The position numbers and the translations under genes are program-made. The notes under the pieces were generated by a model that saw only the letters and a list, made by a program, of their open reading frames with translations, was not told the DNA's origin and searched no databases. Positions 9,119 to 22,520 of a stretch of DNA of 64,000 nucleotides are shown piece after piece. Within the stretch, counting starts at the first letter, position 1. Each line of letters opens with the position of its first letter. The stretch is from NCBI RefSeq assembly GCF_037975245.1, contig NC_092578.1:11018321-11082320 (forward strand). The letters run 5' to 3'. Source of the stretch: Apostichopus japonicus. Lineage: Eukaryota > Echinodermata > Holothuroidea > Aspidochirotida > Stichopodidae.

Positions 9119-11051
9119 CGGTATCGATGTATCGAATGTACGGTATCCATGTATCGAATGTGCGGTACCGATCAATCGAATGTGCGGTACCGATCAATCG
9201 AATGTTCGTTACCGATCAATCGAATGTGCGGTACCGATCAATAGAATGTTCGGTACCGATCAATCGAATGTTCGGTACCTATCTATCGAATGTTCGGTAC
9301 CGATCAATCAAATGTTCGATACCGATCAATTGAATGTTCGGTACCTATCTATCGAATGTGCGGTACCGACCAATCGAATGTGCGGTACCGATCAATCAAA
9401 TGTCCGGTACCGATCAATCGAATGTACGGTATCGATGTATCGAATGTACGGTATCGATGTATCGAATGTGCGGTACCGATCAATCGAATGTTCGGTACCG
9501 ATCAATCGAATGTTCGTTACCGATCAATCGAATGTGCGGTACCGATCAATAGAATGTGCGGTACCGATTAATCGAATGTTCGGTACCGACCAATCGAATG
9601 TGCGGTACCGATTAATCGAATGTACGGTACCTATCTATCGAATGTTCGGTACCGATCAATCGAATGTGCGGTACCGATCAATCGAATTTACCGTATCGAT
9701 GTATCGAATGTTCGTTACCGATCAATCGAATGTGCGGTACCGATCAATCGAATGTTCGGTACCGATCAATCGAATGTTCGTTACCGATCATCGAATGTAC
9801 GGTACCGATCAATAGAATGTGCGGAACCGATTAATCCAATGTTCGGTACCGACCAATCGAATGTTCGGTGCCGAACAATCGAATGTTCGGTGCCGAACAA
9901 TCGAATGTTCGGTACCGATCAATCGAATGTGCGATACCGAACATTCGAATGTTCGGTGCCGATCAATCAAATGTTCGGTACCGATCAATCGAATGTGCGG
10001 TACCGACCAATCGATTGTACCGTATCGATGTATCGAATGTGCGATACCGATTAATCGAATGTGCGGTACCGATCAATCGAATGTGCGTTACCGATCATTC
10101 GAATGTTCTATACCGATCAATCGAATGTGCGTTACCGATCATTCGAATGTTCTATACCGATCAATGGAATGTGCGGTACCGATCAATGGAATGTGCGATA
10201 CCGAACAATCGAATGTTCGGTACCGATAAATCGAAAGTTCGGTACCTATCTATCGAATGTTCGGTACCGATCAATCGAATGTGCGATACCGAACAATCGA
10301 ATGTTCGGTGGCGATCAATCCAATGTTCGGTACCGATCAATCGAATGTTCGGTACCGATCAATTGAATGTTCGGTACCTATTTATCGAATGTGCGGTACC
10401 GACCAATCGAATGTGCGGTACCGATCAATCAAATGTCCGGTACCGATCAATCGAATGTACGATATCGATGTATCGAATGTACGGTATCGATGTATCGAAT
10501 GTGCGGTACCGATCAATCGAATGTTCGGTACCGATCAATCGAATGTTCGTTACCGATCAATCGAATGTGCGGTACCGATCAATAGAATGTGCGGTACCGA
10601 TCAATCGAATGTTCGGTACCGACCAATCGAATGTGCGGTACCGATCAATCGAATGTTCGGTACCGAACAATCGAATGTTCGGTACCGATCAATCGAATGT
10701 GCGATACCGAACATTCCAATGTTCGGTGCCGATCAATCAAATGTTCGGTACCGATCAATCGAATGTGCGGTACCGACCAATCGAATGTTCGGTACCGATC
10801 AATGGAATGTGCGGTACCGATCAATCGAATGTGCGGTACCGATCAATCGATTGTACCGTATCGATGTATCGAATGTGCTTTACCGATCAATCAAATGTGC
10901 GGTACCGATCAATCGAATGTTCGGTACCGATTAATCGAATGTGCGGTACCGACCAATCGAATTTTCGGTACCGATTAATAGAATGTGCGGTACCAATCAA
11001 TCGAATGTGCGGTACCGATCAATCGAATGTGCGGTACCGATCAATCGAATG
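7200..11051 (+). repeat. Satellite block duplicated at 2397 bp
   Basis: The segment 7200-8654 corresponds to 9597-11051, with some whole-monomer gains and losses inside. The offset 2397 is 109 monomers minus one base. Each copy carries one 21-bp monomer (near 7391 and 9788), at equivalent positions. Confidence 0.65.
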
Positions 11052-14000
11052 TTCGGTACCGATCAATGGAATGTGCGGTACCGATCAATCGAATGTTCGG
11101 TACCGATAAATCGAATGTTCGGTACCTATCTATCGAATGTTCGGTACCGATCAATCGAATGTGCGATACCGAACAATCCAATGTTCGGTGCCGATCAATC
11201 CAATGTTCGGTACCGATCAATCGAATGTTCGGTACCGATCAATGGAATGTTCGGTACCGATAAATAGAATGTTCGGTACCTATCTATCGAATGTTCGGTA
11301 CCGATCAATCGAATGTGCGATATCGATTAATCGAATGTTCGGTACCGACCAATCGAATGTGCGGTACCGATCAATCGAATGTTCGGTACCGAACAATCGA
11401 ATGTGCGATACCGAACATTCGAATGGTCGGTGCCGATCAATCAAATGTTCGGTACCGATCAATCGAATGTGCGGTACCGACCAATCGAATGTTCGGTACC
11501 GATCAATGGAATGTGCGGTACCGATCAATCGAATGTGCGTTACCGATCAATCGATTGTACCGTATCGATGTATCGAATGTGCGATACCGATTAATAGAAT
11601 GTGCGGTACCGATCAATCGAATGTGCGGTACCGATCAATCGAATGTGCGTTACCGATCATTCGAATGTTCTATACCGATCAATGGAATGTGCGGTACCGA
11701 TCAATCGAATGTTCGTTACCGATCAATCGAATGTGCGGTACCGATCAATAGAATGTGCGGTACCGATTAATCGAATGTTCGGTACCGACCAATCGAATGT
11801 GCGGTACCGATCAATCGAATGTTCGGTACCGAACAATCGAATGTTCGGTACCGATCAATCGAATGTGCGATACCGAACATTCGAATGTTCGGTGCCGATC
11901 AATCAAATGTTCGGTACCGATCAATCGAATGTGCGGTACCGACCAATCGAATATTCGGTACCGATCAATGGAATGTGCGATACCGATCAATCGAATGTGC
12001 GTTACCGATCAATCGATTGTACCGTATCGATGTATCGAATGTGCGATACCGATTAATAGAATGTGCGGTACCGATCAATCGAATGTGCGGTACCGATCAA
12101 TCGAATGTGCGTTACCGATCATTCGAATGTTCTATACCGATCAATGGAATGTGCGGTACCGATCAATCGAATGTTCGGTACCGATCAATGGAATGTGCGG
12201 TACCGATCAATCGAATGTTCGGTACCGATAAATCGAATGTTCGGTACCTATCTATCGAATGTTCGGTACCGATCAATCGAATGTGCGATACCAAACAATC
12301 CAATGTTCGGTGCCGATCAATCCAATGTTCGGTACCGATCAATCCAATGTTCGGTACCGATCAATTGAATGTTCGGTACCTATCTATCGAATGTGCGGTA
12401 CCGACCAATCGAATGTGCGGTACCGATCAATCAAATGTCCGGTACCGATCAATCGAATGTACGGTATCGATGTATCGAATGTACGGTACCCATGTATCGA
12501 ATGTGCGGTACCGATCAATCGAATGTGCGGTACCGATCAATCGAATGTTCGTTACCGATTAATCGAATGTGCGGTACCGATCAATAGAATGTGCGGTACC
12601 GATTAATCGAATGTTCGGTATCGACCAATCGAATGTGCGGTACCGATCAATCGAATGTTCGGTACCGAACAATCGAATGTTCGGTACCGATCAATCGAAT
12701 GTGCGATACCGAACATTCCAATGTTCGGTGCCGATCAATCAAATGTTCGGTACCGATCAATCGAATGTGCGGTACCGACCAATCGAATGTTCGGTACCGA
12801 TCAATGGAATGTGCGGTACCGATCAATCGAATGTGCGGTACCGATCAATCGATTGTACCGTATCGATGTATTGAATGTGCTATACCGATCAATAGAATGT
12901 GCGGTACCGATCAATCGAATGTTCGGTACCGATTAATCGAATGTTCGGTACCGACCAATCGAATGTTCGGTACCGATTAATCGAATGTGCGGTACCGACC
13001 AATCGAATTTTCGGTACCGATTAATCGAATGTGCGGTACCAATCAATCGAATGTGCGGTACCGATCAATCGAATGTGCGGTACCGATCAATCGAATGTGC
13101 GTTACCGATCATTCGAATGTTCGGTACCGATCAATGGAATGTGCGGTACCGATCAATCGAATGTTCGGTACCGATCAATGGAATGTGCGGTACCGATCAA
13201 TCGAATGTTCGGTACCGATAAATCGAATGTTCAGTACCTATCTATCGAATGTTCGGTACCGATCAATCGAATGTGCGATACCGAACAATCGAATGTTCGG
13301 TGCCGATCAATCCAATGTTCGATACCGATCAATCGAATGTTCGGAACCGATCAATGGAATGTTCGGTACCTATCTATCGAATATGCGGTACCGACCAATC
13401 GAATGTTCGGTACCGATCAATCGAATGTCCGGTACCGATCAATCGAATGTACGGTATCGATGTATCGAATGTGCGATACCGATCAATCGAATGTGCGGTA
13501 CTGATCAATCGAATGTTCGGTACCGATTAATCGAATGTTCGGTACCGACCAATCGAATGTGCGGTACCGATCAATCGAATGTTCGGTACCGAACAATGGA
13601 ATGTGCGATACCGAACATTCGAATGGTCGGTGCCGATCAATCAAATGTTCGGTACCGATCAATCGAATGTGCGGTACCTACCAATCGAATGTTCGGTACC
13701 GATCAATGGAATGTGCGGTACCGATCAATCGAATGTGCGTTACCGATCAATCGATTGTACCGTATCGATGTATCGAATGTGCGATACCGATTAATAGAAT
13801 GTGCGGTACCGATCAATCGAATGTGCGGTACCGATCAATCGAATGTGCGTTACCGATCATTCGAATGTTCTATACCGATCAATGGAATGTGCGGTACCGA
13901 TCAATCGAATGTTCGGTACCGATCAATGGAATGTGCGGTACCGATCAATCGAATGTTCGGTACCGATAAATCGAATGTTCGGTACCTATCTATCGAATGT

Positions 14001-15140
14001 TCGGTACCGATCAATCGAATGTGCGATACCGAACAATCGAATGTTCGGTGCCGATCAATCCAATGTTCGGTACCGATCAATCGAATGTTCGGTACCGATC
14101 AATTGAATGTTCGGTACCTATCTATCGAATGTGCGGTACCGACCAATCGAATGTGCGGTACCGATCAATCGAATGTCCGGTACCGATCAATCGAATGTAC
14201 GGTATCGATGTATCGAATGTACGGTATCCATGTATCGAATGTGCGGTACCGATCAATCGAATGTGCGGTACCGATCAATCGAATGTTCGTTACCGATCAA
14301 TCGAATGTGCGGTACCGATCAATAGAATGTTCGGTACCGATCAATCGAATGTTCGGTACCTATCTATCGAATGTTCGGTACCGATCAATCGAATGTTCGA
14401 TACCGATCAATTGAATGTTCGGTACCTATCTATCGAATGTGCGGTACCGACCAATCGAATGTGCGGTACCGATATATCAAATGTCCGGTACCGATCAATC
14501 GAATGTACGGTATCGATGTATCGAATGTACGGTATCGATGTATCGAATGTGCGGTACCGATCAATCGAATGTTCGGTACCGATCAATCGAATGTTCGTTA
14601 CCGATCAATCGAATGTGCGGTACCGATCAATAGAATGTGCGGTACCGATTAATCGAATGTTCGGTACCGACCAATCGAATGTGCGGTACCGATCAATCGA
14701 ATGTTCGGTACCGATCAATAGAATGTGCGGTACCGATTAATCGAATGTACGGTACCTATCTATCGAATGTTCGGTACCGATCAATCGAATGTGCGGTACC
14801 GATCAATCGAATGTTCGGTGCCGAACAATCGAATGTTCGGTACCGATCAATCGAATGTGCGATACCGAACATTCGAATGTTCGGTGCCGATCAATCAAAT
14901 ATTCGGTACCGATCAATCGAATGTGCGGTACCGACCAATCGATTGTACCGTATCGATGTATCGAATGTGCGATACCGATTAATCGAATGTGCGGTACCGA
15001 TCAATCGAATGTGCGGTACCGATCAATCGAATGTGCGTTACCGATCATTCGAATGTTCTATACCGATCAATCGAATGTGCGTTACCGATCATTCGAATGT
15101 TCTATACCGATCAATGGAATGTGCGGTACCGATCAATGGA

Positions 15141-18100
15141 ATGTGCGGTACCGATCAATCGAATGTTCGGTACCGATAAATCGAATGTTCGGTACCTATC
15201 TATCGAATGTTCGGTACCGATCAATCGAATGTGCGATACCGAACAATCGAATGTTCGGTGCCGATCAATCCAATGTTCGGTACCGATCAATCGAATGTTC
15301 GGTACCGATCAATTGAATGTTCGGTACCTATTTATCGAATGTGCGGTACCGACCAATCGAATGTGCGGTACCGATCAATCAAATGTCCGGTACCGATCAA
15401 TCGAATGTACGGTATCGATGTATCGAATATACGGTATCGATGTATCGAATGTGCGGTACCGATCAATCGAATGTTCGGTACCGATTAATCGAATGTTCGG
15501 TACCGACCAATCGAATGTGCGGTACCGATCAATCGAATGTTCGGTACCGAACAATCGAATGTTCGGTACCGATCAATGGAATGTGCGATACCGAACATTC
15601 CAATGTTCGGTGCCGATCAATCAAATGTTCGGTACCGATCAATCGAATGTGCGGTACCGATCAATCGAATGTTCGGTAACGATCAATGGAATGTGCGGTA
15701 CCGATCAATCGAATGTGCGGTACCGATCAATCGATTGTACCGTATCGATGTATCGAATGTGCTATACCGATCAATCAAATGTGCGGTACCGATCAATCGA
15801 ATGTTCGGTACCGATTAATCGAATGTGCGGTACCGACCAATCGAATTTTCGGTACCGATTAATAGAATGTGCGGTACCAATCAATCGAATGTGCGGTACC
15901 GATCAATCGAATGTGCGGTACCGATCAATCGAATGTGCGTTACCGATCATTCGAATGTTCTATACCGATCAATGGAATGTGCGGTACCGATCAATCGAAT
16001 GTTCGGTACCGATCAATGGAATGTGCGGTACCGATCAATCGAATGTTCGGTACCGATAAATCGAATGTTCGGTACCTATCTATCGAATGTTCGGTACCGA
16101 TCAATCGAATGTGCGGTACCGACCAATCGAATGTTCGGTACCGATCAATGGAATGTGCGGTACCGATCAATCGAATGTGCGGTACCGATCAATCGATTGT
16201 ACCGTATCGATGTATCGAATGTGCTATACCGATCAATCAAATGTGCGGTACCGATCAATCGAATGTTCGGTACCGATTAATCGAATGTGCGGTACCGACC
16301 AATCGAATTTTCGGTACCGATTAATAGAATGTGCGGTACCAATCAATCGAATGTGCGGTACCGATCAATCGAATGTGCGGTACCGATCAATCGAATGTTC
16401 GGTACCGATCATTCGAATGTTCTATACCGATCAATGGAATGTGCGGTACCGATCAATCGAATGTTCGGTACCGATCAATGGAATGTGCGGTACCGATCAA
16501 TCGAATGTTCGGTACCGATAAATCGAATGTTCGGTACCTATCTATCGAATGTTCGGTACCGATCAATCGAATGTGCGATACCGAACAATCCAATGTTCGG
16601 TGCCGATCAATCCAATGTTCGGTACCGATCAATCGAATGTTCGGTACCGATCAATGGAATGTTCGGTACCGATCAATCGAATGTTCGATACCGATCAATC
16701 GAATGTTCGGTACCTATCTATCGAATGTGCGGTACCGACCAATCGAATGTGCGGTACCGATCAATCAAATGTCCGGTACCGATCAATCGAATGTACGGTA
16801 TCGATGTATCGAATGTACGGTATCGATGTATCGAATGTGCGGTACCGATCAATCGAATGTTCGGTACCGATAAATCGAATGTTCGGTACCTATCTATCGA
16901 ATGTTCGGTACCGATCAATCGAATGTGCGATACCGAACAATCGAATGTTCGGTGCCGATCAATCCAATGTTCGGTACCGATCAATCGAATGTTCGGTACC
17001 GATCAATTGAATGTTCGGTACCTATTTATCGAATGTGCGGTACCGATCAATCGAATGTGCGGTACCGATCAATCAAATGTCCGGTACCGATCAATCGAAT
17101 GTACGGTATCGATGTATCGAATGTACGGTATCGATGTATCGAATGTGCGGTACCGATCAATCGAATGTTCGGTACCGATCAATCGAATGTTCGGTACCGA
17201 CCAATCGAATGTGCGGTACCGATCAATCGAATGTTCGGTACCGAACAATCGAATGTTCGGTACCGATCAATGGAATGTGCGATACCGAACATTCCAATGT
17301 TCGGTGCCGATCAATCAAATGTTCGGTACCGATCAATCGAATGTGCGGTACCGATCAATCGAATGTTCGGTACCGATCAATGGAATGTGCGGTACCGATC
17401 AATCGAATGTGCGGTACCGATCAATCGATTGTACCGTATCGATGTATCGAATGTGCTATACCGATCAATCAAATGTGCGGTACCGATCAATCGAATGTTC
17501 GGTACCGATTAATCGAATGTGCGGTACCGACCAATCGAATTTTCGGTACCGATTAATAGAATGTGCGGTACCAATCAATCGAATGTGCGGTACCGATCAA
17601 TCGAATGTGCGGTACCGATCAATCGAATGTGCGTTACCGATCATTCGAATGTTCTATACCGATCAATGGAATGTGCGGTACCGATCAATCGAATGTTCGG
17701 TACCGATCAATGGAATGTGCGGTACCGATCAATCGAATGTTCGGTACCGATAAATCGAATGTTCGGTACCTATCTATCGAATGTTCGGTACCGATCAATC
17801 GAATGTGCGGTACCGACCAATCGAATGTTCGGTACCGATCAATGGAATGTGCGGTACCGATCAATCGAATGTGCGGTACCGATCAATCGATTGTACCGTA
17901 TCGATGTATCGAATGTGCTATACCGATCAATCAAATGTGCGGTACCGATCAATCGAATGTTCGGTACCGATTAATCGAATGTGCGGTACCGACCAATCGA
18001 ATTTTCGGTACCGATTAATAGAATGTGCGGTACCAATCAATCGAATGTGCGGTACCGATCAATCGAATGTGCGGTACCGATCAATCGAATGTGCGTTACC

Positions 18101-18564
18101 GATCATTCGAATGTTCTATACCGATCAATGGAATGTGCGGTACCGATCAATCGAATGTTCGGTACCGATCAATGGAATGTGCGGTACCGATCAATCGAAT
18201 GTTCGGTACCGATAAATCGAATGTTCGGTACCTATCTATCGAATGTTCGGTACCGATCAATCGAATGTGCGATACCGAACAATCCAATGTTCGGTGCCGA
18301 TCAATCCAATGTTCGGTACCGATCAATCGAATGTTCGGTACCGATCAATGGAATGTTCGGTACCGATCAATCGAATGTTCGATACCGATCAATCGAATGT
18401 TCGGTACCTATCTATCGAATGTGCGGTACCGACCAATCGAATGTGCGGTACCGATCAATCAAATGTCCGGTACCGATCAATCGAATGTACGGTATCGATG
18501 TATCGAATGTTCGGTATCGATGTATCGAATGTGCGGTACCGATCAATCGAATGTTCGGTACCGA
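15141..18564 (+). repeat. Satellite block in tandem at 1694 bp (77 monomers)
   Basis: The variant order from about 15141 is repeated from about 16835 with very few differences, and the match continues to about 18564. Inside it is a shorter nested repeat of 462 bp (21 monomers); for example 15825, 16287, 17519 and 17981 start the same sub-block. This is duplication within duplication. Confidence 0.75.
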
Positions 18565-21239
18565 TCAATCGAATGTTCGTTACCGATCAATCGAATGTGC
18601 GGTACCGATCAATAGAATGTGCGGTACCGATTAATCGAATGTTCGGTACCGACCAATCGAATGTGCGGTACCGATCAATCGAATGTTCGGTACCGAACAA
18701 TCGAATGTGCGATACCGAACATTCGAATGGTCGGTGCCGATCAATCAAATGTTCGGTACCGATCAATCGAATGTGCGGTACCGACCAATCGAATGTTCGG
18801 TACCGAACAATGGAATGTGCGGTACCGATCAATCGAATGTGCGTTACCGATCAATCGATTGTACCGTATCGATGTATCGAATGTGCGATACCGATTAATA
18901 GAATGTGCGGTACCGATCAATCGAATGTGCGGTACCGATCAATCGAATGTGCGTTACCGATCATTCGAATGTTCTATACCGATCAATGGAATGTGCGGTA
19001 CCGATCAATCGAATGTTCGTTACCGATCAATCGAATGTGCGGTACCGATCAATAGAATGTGCGGTACCGATTAATCGAATGTTCGGTACCGACCAATCGA
19101 ATGTGCGGTACCGATCAATCGAATGTTCGGTACCGAACAATCGAATGTTCGGTACCGATCAATCGAATGTGCGATACCGAACATTCGAATGTTCGGTGCC
19201 GATCAATCAAATGTTCGGTACCGATCAATCGAATGTGCGGTACCGACCAATCGAATGTTCGGTACCGATCAATGGAATGTGCGGTACCGATCAATCGAAT
19301 GTGCGTTACCGATCAATCGATTGTACCGTATCGATGTATCGAATGTGCGATACCGATTAATAGAATGTGCGGTACCGATCAATCGAATGTGCGGTACCGA
19401 TCAATCGAATGTGCGTTACCGATCATTCGAATGTTATATACCGATCAATGGAATGTGCGGTACCGATCAATCGAATGTGCGATACCGATCATTCGAATGT
19501 TCTATACCGATCAATGAAATGTGTGGTACCGATCAATCGAATGTTCGGTACCGATCAATCGAATGTGCGGTACCGATCAATCGAATGTGCGGTAACGATC
19601 AATCGAATGTTCGGTACAGAACAATCCAATGTTCGCTACCGATCAATCGAATGAGCGGTACCGATCAATCGAATGTGCGGTACCGATCAATCGAATGTTC
19701 GGTACCGAACAATCGAATGTTCGCTACCGATCAATCGAATGAGCGGTACCGATCATTCGAATGATCGGTACCGATCAATCGAATGTGCGGTACCGATCAA
19801 TCGAATGTGCGTTACCGATCAATCGAATGTTCGTTACCGATCAATCGATTGTGCGGTACCGATCAATCGAATGTGCGGTACCGATCAATCGAATGTTCGG
19901 TACCGATCAATCGAATGTTCGTTACCGATCAGTCGAATGTGCGTTACCGATCAATCGAATGTTCGGTACCGATCAATGGAATGTGCGGTACCGATCAATC
20001 GAATGTTCGGTACCGATAAATAGAATGTTCGGTACCTATCTATCGAATGTTCGGTACCGATCAATCGAATGTGCGATACCGAACAATCGAATGTTCGGTG
20101 CGGATCAATCCAATGTTCGGTACCGATCAATCAAATGTTCGGTACCGATCAATCCAATGTTCGGTACCTATCTATCGAATGTGCAGTACAGACCAATCGA
20201 ATGTGCGGTACTGATCAATCGAATGTACCGTATCGATGTATCGAATGTGCGATACCGATCAATCGAATGTGCTGTACTTATCAATCTAATGTTCGGTACC
20301 GATCAATCGAATGTTCGTTACCGATCAATCGAATGTTCGGTACCGATCAATAGAATGTGCGGTACCGATCAATCGAATGTGCGATACCGATCATTCGAAT
20401 GTTCTATACCGATCAATGGAATGTGCGGTACCGATCATTAGAATGTTCGGTACCGATCAATCGAATGTTCGGTACCGATTAATCGAATGTGCGATACCGA
20501 ACAATCGAATGTGCGGTACCGACCAATCGAATGTTCGGTACCGATCATTGGAATGTGCGGTACCGATCAATCGAATGTTCGGTACCGATAAATAGAATGT
20601 TCGGTACCTATCTATCGAATGTTCGGTACCGATCAATCGAATGTGCGATACCGAACAATCGAATGTTCGGTGCCGATCAATCCAATGTTCGGTACCGATC
20701 AATCCAATGTTCGGTACCGATCAATCCATGGTTCGGTACCTATCTATCGAATGTGCAGTACCGACCAATCGAATGTGCGGTACCGATCAATCGAATGTAC
20801 CGTATCGATGTATCGAATGTGCGATACCGATCAATCGAATGTGCGGTACCGATCAATCTAATGTGCGGTACCGATCAATCGAATGTTCGTTACCGATCAG
20901 TCGAATGAGCGGTACCGACCAATCGAATGTGCGGTACCGATCAATCGAATGTGCGTTACCGATCAATCGAATGTTCGGTACCGATCAATCGAATGTGCGT
21001 TACCGATCAATCGAATGTGCGTTACCGATCAATCGAATGTTCGTTACCGATCAATCGAATGTGCGGTACCGATCAATCGAATGTGCGGTACCGATCAATC
21101 GAATGGGCGGTACCGATCAATCGAATGTGCGTTACCGATCATTCGAATGTTCTATACCGATCAATGAAATGTGCGATACCGATCAATCAAATGTGCGGTA
21201 CCGATCAATGGAATGTGCGGTACCGATCAATCGAATGTT

Positions 21240-21269
21240 CGGTACCGATAAATAGAATGTTCGAATGTG
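21240..21269 (+). repeat. Satellite deletion junction: truncated monomer
   Basis: Between one GGTACC (21240) and the next AGTACC (21270) there are 30 bp instead of 44. A monomer ending AGAATGTTC runs directly into GAATGTGC, which is a 14-bp deletion between two GAATGT words. It is the clearest size break I found that is not a single base. Confidence 0.75.
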
Positions 21270-22520
21270 CAGTACCGACCAATCGAATGTGCGGTACTGA
21301 TCAATCGAATGTACCGTATCGATGTATCGAATGTGCGATACCGATCAATCGAATGTTCGGTACCGATCAATCTAATGTTCGGTACCGATCAATCGAATGT
21401 GCGTTACCGATCAATCGAATGGGCGGTACCGATCAATCGAATGTGCGTTACCGATCATTCGAATGTTCTATACCGATCAATCGAATGTTCGGTACCGATC
21501 AATCGAATGTTCGTTACCGATCAATCGAATGTGCGTTACCGATCATTCGAATGTTCGGTACCGATCAATCGAATGTGCGGATCCGATCAATCGAATGTGC
21601 GTTACCGATCAATCGAATGTGCGTTACCGATCAATCGAATGTGCGGTACCGATCAATCGAATGTTCGGTACCGATTAATCGAATGTTCGGTACCGACCAA
21701 TCGAATGTTCGGTACCGATTAATCGAATGTGCGGTACCGACCAATCGAATTTTCGGTACCGATTAATCGAATGTGCGGTACCAATCAATCGAATGTGCGG
21801 TACCGATCAATCAAATGTGCGGTACCGATCAATCGAATGTGCGTTACCGATCATTCGAATGTTCTATACCGATCAATGGAATGTGCGGTACCGATCAATC
21901 GAATGTTCGGTACCGATCAATCGAATGTTCGGTACCGATCAATCGAATGTTCGGTACCGATAAATGGAGTGTTCGGTACCTATCTATCGAATGTTCGGTA
22001 CCGATCAATCGAATGTGCGATACCGAACAATCGAATGTTCGGTGCCGATCAATCCAATGTTCGGTACCGATCAATCGAATGTTCGGTACCGATCAATTGA
22101 ATGTTCGGTACCTATCTATCGAATGTGCGGTACCGACCAATCGAATGTCCGGTACCGATCAATCAATTGTCCGGTACCAATCAATCGAATGTACGGTATC
22201 GATGTATCGAATGTTCGGTACCGAACAATCGAATGTTCGGTAACGATCAATCGAATGTGCGATACCGAACATTCGAATGTTCGGTGCCGATCAATCCAAT
22301 GTTCGGTACCGATCAATCGAATGTTCGGTACCGATCAATCGAATGTGCGGTACCGACCAATCGAATGTGTGGTACCGATCAATGGAATGTGCGGTACCGA
22401 TCAATCGAATGTACCGTTTCGAAGTATCGAATGTGCGATATCGATCAATCGAATGTTCTATACCGATCAATCGAATGTTCGGTACCGATCAATCGAATGT
22501 GAGGTACCGATCAATCGAAT

